A stretch of DNA of 64,000 bases, from positions 1,428,501-1,492,500 of the forward strand of contig NC_059504.1 of NCBI RefSeq assembly GCF_914767665.1. The letters run 5' to 3'. Position 1 is the first letter of the stretch; each line of letters begins with the position of its first letter. Both the position numbers and the translations under genes were made by a program. The notes under the pieces are model-generated. The model searched no databases. It saw only the letters and a list, made by a program, of their open reading frames with translations, and was not told the origin of the DNA. This document shows positions 59,001-64,000 of this stretch, in pieces. This DNA is from Harmonia axyridis (Eukaryota; Arthropoda; Insecta; Coleoptera; Coccinellidae).

Positions 59001-61236
59001 ACTCAAGTAGGTTGATATGATTCAAGTACTTGATGAATAAATACTTGACTTGAGATTGAAAAACTACTACTTGACTTGAGCTTGACTTGAAATCAAGTCA
59101 AGTTCAAGCCAAGTAGCTGGAAAATCAAGCCAAGCCATGAATCCATACCTTATATATTAGTTCAAAAAAAAAAAATGATTGTCCAAAAAGTTGCTTACCA
59201 CATAGATTGGGTTAATCGTAGTTATTTTATCATCAATGCTCACATCATTACCACTTCGAGTTTGATTGAAGTGTAATTCTATCTTCCTATCGTATGTTAT
59301 GGAATTGTTGTCATTATAGCTGAGGTCTTTCCTTACAAGTACTTGACTGAAAAAAGTTATAAATAACGGGTGTTTTTTTCGAGGTATATAATTTTAAGTT
59401 GGCATTACTGTTCAAGATGGCGACCGATTTAACAGCTGTCAAGTGATTTATTCTCAGTTTGGTTTGGCAATTCATCATGAATAGACTCACGCCTGAATAA
59501 CGCTTGCAAATAGTGCTATTTCATTTCGAAAATAATGGTTTTGTGCGGAATACGTATCGCGCACTACGTCCATTTTATTTTGTTTAACGATGAAGCGCAC
59601 TTCTGGTTGAATGGCTACGTCAACAAACCAAACTGCCGCATTTGGAGTGAAGCTAGTACTCAAGTGTATGTCGAAACACCGTTACATCCAGAAAAACTGA
59701 CTGTTTGGTAAGCTTTATGGGCTGGTGGAATCATTGGTCCGTACTTCTTCAAAAAATTTATCAGCACACGAAATTCTTTTTTTCCATCTTTTTTCAAATA
59801 ACAAAAGTAGCTACATTCACAAATTAATGGTCGGACTGCTAACAAATTTTGACACGTATCGTTTGAAGGTTGGTACTGACTAAAAATCATATGGATTTAA
59901 TACTGGCATCGCCATCTGTCCATCAGACCAGGGACTTTTCAATTGGCCTAATATTTGGTGTTGTCAGAGCATGTCGCCTTGATAAACAATATAAATTGAA
60001 TTTGAATGATATTCAAAATTCTAGATCAGAGCTTCTGATCTAGATACTGCTACTTTACAGAAAATATGTTACATGCCGTCTGGAAAATTTTGAAAATTGC
60101 CGTTTTTTTTTTAAATATTCGAATTGGAAAAGTTTAAGACAAATAGTGGGTATAGGTACATCAATTTGGTGAAATTTCGAAAATTGTTGCCTTTTTTTTC
60201 AAATTCGCCTTATGCACAAGAAATAAGATTACACATCAGTATATTTTTTCAGTTGGTCATCTGCAGCAATTTGGGTCAGTGCTGGAGCAGATTTAATTGC
60301 TGTTAAGAGGCATGAGGGGATGGAAATCCCCAACGGTTCCCGAAGGATATATTGAGGAATCTTTCAGAAATAAAGTGGACGCAGCGGATAAATTATTTGG
60401 AGGGTGTCGAAGAGAAATTTATTAGTACTATAATTACAGAAGAAGAGAACAGCAATATCGCTGACTATTTGGGTAATACAATGGATAAATTAAGAGGGGC
60501 TAGAGAGAAAAAGAATGACGTTTAAGGCAGAGTTCAACCTATGTTCAATAACTGTACAAACTGTAACAACAATAATACTAGATTAGCGTATTTTGTGGTC
60601 TGAAATTGCTCCGAGGAAGTAGGCATTATTGAATAATTTCAGAAAAATAGAATTTTCTCGCCTTACTTACTCAAAAACATAGGGTCCTTGTTCACGAAGT
60701 ATTGGCTTAGCTCCATGTTTCATGACAGCTTCAACATTGTCAACAGCGAAAAGTGTGACATTCAAAGAAACGTTGAAGGGTAGCTGTTTGAACCTATGCC
60801 ACTGTTCTGTTCCTCTTTCCAATCTTATATTCTGCAGAAAGAGGAGAATTAACTTACAATATTTTAAGGATATTCCATCAGTAAGGAATGTTTGCAAAAA
60901 CAATCAGAAATGTAGAAATGAGGATGAATATGAATGAATATCTAGGCCAGTCTATGACTATACATAGGAGAAAAAAAGAGTTTCATGAAAAGACCTTAAA
61001 TATAGATGACCTGATGAGATTTTCACAGAGATCCAGATGCAAAAATGCAATGTAGGTAATAGTTTCATGGGCAGTCTCCCTATATCAAAAAAATTGAACG
61101 AAAAACTCACCTTGTCGATCTGATTGTCTATGATTACGGGTAATATGACGAATGCCAACACAATGGAGAAAAGAAAAATAGAAAACGAACTAGCAGCGAA
61201 GGTGATCAATCTGGTTCTTGTGAATAAATGATGCAT
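50088..61236 (-). CDS. CD36/scavenger receptor class B family protein, nine exons
   Basis: A two-pass membrane receptor for lipids or modified proteins (the family includes SNMPs, Croquemort and NinaD-like proteins). Exons: 61236-61111, 60831-60671, 59346-59199, 58206-57934, 56710-56487, 56298-56096, 55030-54912, 53089-52964 and 50246-50088. All phases fit; 512 residues. Exon 1 has the N-terminal membrane segment after a short basic tail (MHHLFTRTRL). Family text includes EQGPYVFD, CNQIKGSDGTLFPPHL, DICRSVSIVY, DCYCSLKKG, IPLQAHERVQLNI and LPLVWIDM. The last exon carries the C-terminal membrane segment ending LHLYSK. Ectodomain cysteines and NxS/T sites are present. Every large intron contains transposons. 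The subfamily cannot be settled here. Confidence 0.9.
50455..51299 (+). mobile_element. hAT derivative H5, in CD36 intron 8
   Basis: About 0.84 kb. The left end starts GGATTCATCAAGCCAAGTAG and the right end is rich in CTTGACTTGA repeats up to CCAAGCCGTGA. The central frame has VDFGEFQKYL and STPVSSTPVERQFSRAALTV, a hAT dimerisation region with a small deletion. Confidence 0.78.
51667..52952 (+). mobile_element. Complete mariner element (DD34D), 1286 bp
   Basis: Terminal repeats TTAGGTGTGTGAATAAGTC and its near-complement are flanked by TA at 51665-51666 and 52953-52954. It contains one uninterrupted transposase. It lies antisense in CD36 intron 8, with its right end only 10 bp beyond the exon 8 splice donor. 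Confidence 0.93.
51833..52876 (+). CDS. Mariner transposase, apparently intact
   Basis: 347 residues, the usual mariner length. The likely real start is the second ATG (51839, MSKFEPSRRHLREV). The N-terminal region has two helix-turn-helix parts (SSVRGWFRCFKSGDFDVEDK and TISKRLKAMGM). The WVPHEL motif appears as WVPYEL. Catalytic residues are Asp in VTGDEKWI, Asp in LQHDNARPHVA and Asp in YSPDIAPSDYHLF, 34 residues after the second, i.e. DD34D. No frameshift or internal stop. It cuts and pastes its own element at TA sites; present activity is unproven. Confidence 0.93.
   Translation: MKMSKFEPSRRHLREVSLYWFNLKKSAAEAHRLLQEAYGEGCVDDSSVRGWFRCFKSGDFDVEDKERSGRPQIFEDQELATLLDEDSCQTQEELAEALGVDRTTISKRLKAMGMIQKQGNWVPYELKLRDVERRFFTCEQLLQRHKRKGFLHRIVTGDEKWIRYDNPKRRKSWGLPGHASSSTAKPNIHGAKLMLCIWWDQLGVVYYELLKPNERFTGEVYRRQLMRLSRALREKRPQYSDRHDKVILQHDNARPHVAQPVKTYLETLKWEVLPHPPYSPDIAPSDYHLFRSMTHGLADQHFHSYEEAKKWVDDWIEAKPVEFFRNGIRMLPERWGKVVASDGQYFQ
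53321..53497. mobile_element. Short TA-flanked MITE-like element, 177 bp
   Basis: Ends CAGGGTGT and ACACCCTG are inverted and flanked by TA. Inner text ACGTAAGCGG on the left has GCTTACAC on the right, so the inverted repeat extends imperfectly inward. No coding capacity. In CD36 intron 7. Confidence 0.65.
53513..54437 (+). mobile_element. DD41D mariner derivative, copy 14, clean TA target sites
   Basis: TA directly flanks GGGTG on the left and CACCC on the right, the clearest target-site duplication of the family here. The start codon has been lost (ATCATGTCACGCC). The catalytic half is open to 54248, where a nonsense change stops it. In CD36 intron 7. Confidence 0.93.
54485..54790 (-). repeat. 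Inverted single relic of the 19.6-22.2 kb repeat unit
   Basis: On the minus strand it carries the unit texts around AGGTCAGATG/GGCGTCAG, the ACAGGAAATAATAACCATAT stretch and AAAGCATA. It is diverged and incomplete. It shows that the array unit also exists as a dispersed sequence. Confidence 0.75.
55085..55631 (-). pseudogene. Relic of a different mariner transposase (3' half)
   Basis: Minus-strand text includes FHQDNAPCHKSMKTMAK, HPPYSPDLAP, KFSANEEVIAETEAYFETKD and SYYKNGIEK, plus SAGKVMASVF near 55600. This is the C-terminal half of a mariner transposase with several frame changes. It is joined directly to truncated mariner copy 15. In CD36 intron 6. Confidence 0.8.
55632..56079 (+). mobile_element. 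DD41D mariner derivative, copy 15 (3' half)
   Basis: Starts at the WFQQD-coding point and runs to the right terminus. The 5' half is missing and replaced by an older mariner relic. Its right end lies 16 bp from the exon 6 donor of the CD36 gene. Confidence 0.9.
56734..57662 (+). mobile_element. DD41D mariner derivative, copy 16
   Basis: Both ends are present (929 bp). Carries the shared deletion region with several small lesions (near 57028 and a nonsense change at 57366). The left end is 23 bp from the CD36 exon 5 acceptor. Confidence 0.92.
58305..59150 (+). mobile_element. hAT derivative H6, in CD36 intron 3
   Basis: About 0.85 kb with CAAGT-rich ends. The inner part preserves the Pro-Ser-rich hAT dimerisation text in broken frames (near 58600-58740). 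Confidence 0.75.
59368..59755 (+). mobile_element. DD41D mariner derivative, copy 17 (5' part)
   Basis: The left end, the shared deletion and the catalytic half are readable as far as the GPYFFK-coding region, where it stops. The right end is absent. The left end lies 21 bp from the CD36 exon 3 acceptor. Confidence 0.9.
59756..59960 (-). mobile_element. Probable non-coding fragment of another mariner
   Basis: The text around AAAAATCATATGGATTTAAT and GGCATCGCCATCTGTC resembles the 5' untranslated part of a mariner. Like the 55085-55631 relic it contains text of the form GACTTTTCAATTGGCC (there written as the complementary GGCCAATTAAAAAGTCCCC), so both may belong to one mariner type. Confidence 0.45.
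59961..60670. other. CD36 intron 2, remaining sequence
   Basis: No exon or repeat recognised. The frame at 60124-60306 has no supporting feature. Confidence 0.4.
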
Positions 61237-61652
61237 TTTTACCTCTAGCGAACTTGAATTTGATATTATGAACAAATATAAACTTGCATCGGAACTATCT
61301 ACTGAATGAAGTGAAAAGATACTAGAGTCAGAAATCTGTTATCTTTTTTTTTTAATATTAGATCAAAACATTGGATTCCGATACTTATCAGTTGATTGGA
61401 AAATGGGAAAAGGTTGTTGTCCAGGATACTTTCAATTGTTATGGAGAGGGGGGTTTCAATGATGATTTATATCTGTGCTAAGGGCAAATTATTAGGCAAT
61501 AGATTAATTAAAGGAAGTCAATCATACCTATGAAACTGTCAACATAGAGTTCAAAATCTGGTGAAACTAACTGCGAGGTTTTCTTATAAGAGGTTTTATT
61601 TTGAATAGCCCTCATTTTTTGATATTTGATCACTAAATACTCCGCTTCTAAA
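61237..61652. promoter_or_regulatory. 5' flank of the CD36-family gene
   Basis: Must contain the promoter if there is no upstream untranslated exon. No TATA box is assigned. Confidence 0.3.
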
Positions 61653-62178
61653 GGGTGTTTTTTTAGAGCTATAGAACTTTAAATTGCAATAAAACAACGG
61701 TGGATTATTCGATTGACATGAATTTTATTTATCCGCAAGATAATCTTGTGGCATTACATTTTAAATATGGTTTCTGGCATTTGACCGCGACGGCTGGCTC
61801 GGATGTAGTCCAATCTGGACGTCCAATTTTCGATTACTTTTTCCAACATTTGTGGCCGTATATCGGCAATAACACAGCGAATGTTGTCTTCCAAATGGTC
61901 AAGGGTTTGTGGCTTATCCGCATAGACCAATGACTTTACATAGCCTCACAGAAAGTAGTCTAGCGGTGTTAAATCACAAGATCTTGGAGGTCAATTCACA
62001 GGTCCAAAACGTGAAATTAGGCGGTCACCAAACGTGTCTTTCAATAAATCGATTGTGGCACGAGCTGTGTGACATGTTGTGCCGTCTTGTTGGAACCACA
62101 GCTCCTGGACATCATGGTTGTTCAATTCAGGAATGAAAAATGCCAACTTAAAGTTATATACCTCGAAAAAAAACATCC
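61653..62178 (-). mobile_element. DD41D mariner derivative, copy 18 (internally shortened)
   Basis: Both termini are present, but about 0.4 kb inside is lost: sequence jumps from the FIPELNN-coding region to the 5' terminal repeat near 62140. About 526 bp remain. Confidence 0.92.
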
Positions 62179-62370
62179 TTTATAAAAAATGGAACGATAC
62201 TGTATTTAGGTTTGGAGTTTCAGTCTTCTTTGAGTTGGATTTGAGATGTAGACAACCTCTATAGAAAATTATCGACTTCCATATTCCTAATCAGGAAAAT
62301 GAGACAAATAGCAAATATCAACTTCACGATAGATTAGGATCAGAGAAACAGGAAAATTATACTCTGTTAG

Positions 62371-62415
62371 TTTGCCGACGTTTCGGAAAAATTTATTTCC
62401 ATCCTCAGGGCTCTA
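62371..62415 (-). ncRNA. Hammerhead ribozyme motif of Penelope type
   Basis: On the minus strand the conserved core CTGAGGA (62408-62402) is followed by stem II GGAAA/TTTCC, then GAAA (62384-62381), C, and the cleavage triplet GTC (62379-62377). Stem I can form from GCC before the core and GGC after the triplet. Stem III is minimal (ACGT), as in ribozymes of Penelope-like retroelements, which are thought to act as dimers. The surrounding text (GCCGACGTTTCGGAAAAATT) is typical of the terminal repeats of such elements. No reverse transcriptase is adjacent. Self-cleavage is untested. Confidence 0.65.
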
Positions 62416-62494
62416 CAAAATTTACGGACAACATGATGTGTAACATTGATGAAGGTGTTTACAAAAATAAAGGAAAGATGAACATTACTATAAG

Positions 62495-62617
62495 TTATTG
62501 ACTAGAAAATATCACAGAAAAGATGGTTTGGCATATTTTAAACATACATGAAACGTTACACAAATATTGTTTAAATTATGTCAGACCATCTTTTCTGTGA
62601 TATTTTCTATTCAATAA
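62495..62617. repeat. 41-bp inverted repeat
   Basis: Arms 62495-62535 and 62577-62617 match at about 38 of 41 positions (AGAAAATATCACAGAAAAGA and its complement), with a 41-nt loop. It lies just downstream of the hammerhead motif. Confidence 0.8.
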
Positions 62618-63699
62618 TTTTTCAATGGCAAATATTTATACATGTTGTATGTTTACTGAATTTTTATTTTTCTACATGTGTAAATAAATAATAATATCTT
62701 TTTCCATCCTTAATAGTATACCTTTCTCTTTACAATGGAATAAACATCGATTGATTTCTCTCAAAATATACTCGTTTTTTTTTTCAATATCAAAATGAGA
62801 CCTCTTATTGGAAAATCCTATATGAGGCAACAGAAAAAAATTGAAGATTTTACGGAGCTCCCAATGTAAGAATTCAGTTTGCTAATATCAATCCAATGAA
62901 GAGATTACAAGCCACCTTATTTTCCACATATTATGTATATATAGATAAACCGAAAGATAATATCTTCAGAATGGTTCATTTGACAACAGTAGCGTGTGTC
63001 AAAAATCCCTCAAGCGATAAATAATCAAATTGTTCCATTGTCATATTGATTAATGAAATATTTTCGATATCGATCAAAAAAGGACATTTAATGCTTTATA
63101 GATTATCATGCAGATGTTTATTATTACCTCTTGAAAGGAATTGTTCGAATATATTTTTAGAGTCTAACCTTGAAACAATGCATCGATCTATATGTGAATA
63201 ATATGTATGGAGGAATGAAGAATTTTTTATTATAGCTACTTCATAATCCTTGTCACACAGATGAAAAAAGAAATAAACTAAAGTAAATTCAAAAATAGTG
63301 TTTATGTAATTTTTTCATTCTGAAGCCAAAACTTCCTGGTTTGTGACTAAAATATTTTCGGTCACACAGGGTATTCAGTTTTTCCTTGACAAGGCTCAAC
63401 ATTGGTTTTTCAATGGGAAATCACTTTTTGGCTTTAAACATAAAGAATAAAAGAAAATATTAATGATTTTCGAGATATGAGCAAAATATGTCAATCGTCA
63501 GTTAATGAATTTTTGATATTATGTTGAGTCCCAATGGAATTTATTTCTGGTCGAATATTATACATATTAATACTATCCCGAATAGTATATCTGAAATAAA
63601 CCTATGATATAAATGGTAAGAAAACAGCTTGCCAAATTTTGTGAATGTAAATCTGCAGAATCTTCCCTATTTTGAATTGAACACCGTGTATATTATATA
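62618..63699. other. Intergenic, nothing recognised
   Basis: AT-rich DNA without a gene, transposon end or RNA that I can name. Confidence 0.45.
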
Positions 63700-64000
63700 G
63701 GGTGTTTTTTTTTCGAGGTATATAACTTTAAGTTGGCATTACTGTTCGAGATGGCGACCGATTTGACAGCTGTCAAGTGATTTATTCTCAGTTTGGTTTG
63801 GCAATTCATCATGAATAGACTCACGCCTGAACAATGCTTGCAAATAGTGCAATTTTATTTCGAAAATAATGGTTCTGTGCGGAATAGGTATCGCGCACTA
63901 CGTCCATTAGTGATGAAGCGCACTTTTGGTTGAATGGCTACGTCAACAAACAAAACTGCCGCATTTGGAGTGAAGCTAATCCTCAAGTGTATGTCGAAAC
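63700..64000 (+). mobile_element. DD41D mariner derivative, copy 19 (runs off window)
   Basis: Left end at 63700. The transposase start at 63811 reads into the internal deletion region, but here the joint is different and shorter: CGTCCATT is followed directly by AGTGATGAAGC. The rest is beyond the window. Confidence 0.9.

Noticed and set aside
1..64000. CRISPR array, bacterial operons, rRNA or tRNA genes
   Set aside because: No regular short repeats with spacers, no Shine-Dalgarno-linked gene strings and no cloverleaf or rRNA sequence recognised. Everything readable is eukaryotic.

Overview
The window is AT-rich nuclear DNA from an insect. Short exons separated by GT-AG introns, an insect gustatory receptor, a Beat-like immunoglobulin gene and a CD36-family receptor all point to an arthropod. 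A beetle is plausible, but the sequence alone cannot confirm it. There is no operon structure and no CRISPR, rRNA or tRNA that I could recognise. Exon borders below come from splice motifs, reading phase and family resemblance read by eye.

Left end (0.2-4.2 kb): four compact genes. WASHC3 (+), VTA1 (-), NDUFA5 (+) and a secreted leucine-rich-repeat protein (-). VTA1 and NDUFA5 are head to head across about 280 bp. From 4.2 to 12.7 kb there is transposon-rich intergenic DNA.

Middle (12.7-38.9 kb): a Beat-like Ig gene (+) with a signal-peptide exon at 12.7 kb, a 20.5 kb first intron and the remaining exons at 33.2-38.9 kb. Its first intron holds a ~0.67 kb tandem repeat array, many transposons and a three-exon antisense gene for a 105-residue secreted protein that I do not recognise (25.7-31.0 kb). 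Exon 4 of the Beat-like gene carries an apparent one-base frameshift.

Right half: a UPF0598 gene (-, 39.4-40.1 kb); a six-exon gustatory receptor (-, 40.5-46.1 kb) whose third intron contains the complete ECHDC1 gene (+, 41.8-44.7 kb); a segmental duplication that copied the last ECHDC1 exon, one receptor exon and a transposon (44.3-49.1 kb); and a nine-exon CD36/scavenger receptor class B gene (-, 50.1-61.2 kb). The last 2.4 kb is repeats, including a Penelope-type hammerhead ribozyme motif.

Mobile DNA dominates. I count 19 copies of one mariner-like element (DD41D by spacing). Almost all copies with a 5' half carry the same frameshifting internal deletion, so they are amplified non-autonomous derivatives. 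There are also six shortened hAT derivatives with CAAGT-rich ends, two damaged Tc1-like DD34E elements, one apparently intact DD34D mariner, mariner and Tc1 relics, a TA-flanked MITE and a Penelope-like reverse transcriptase relic. Four transposon ends lie within 10-25 bp of CD36 splice sites.
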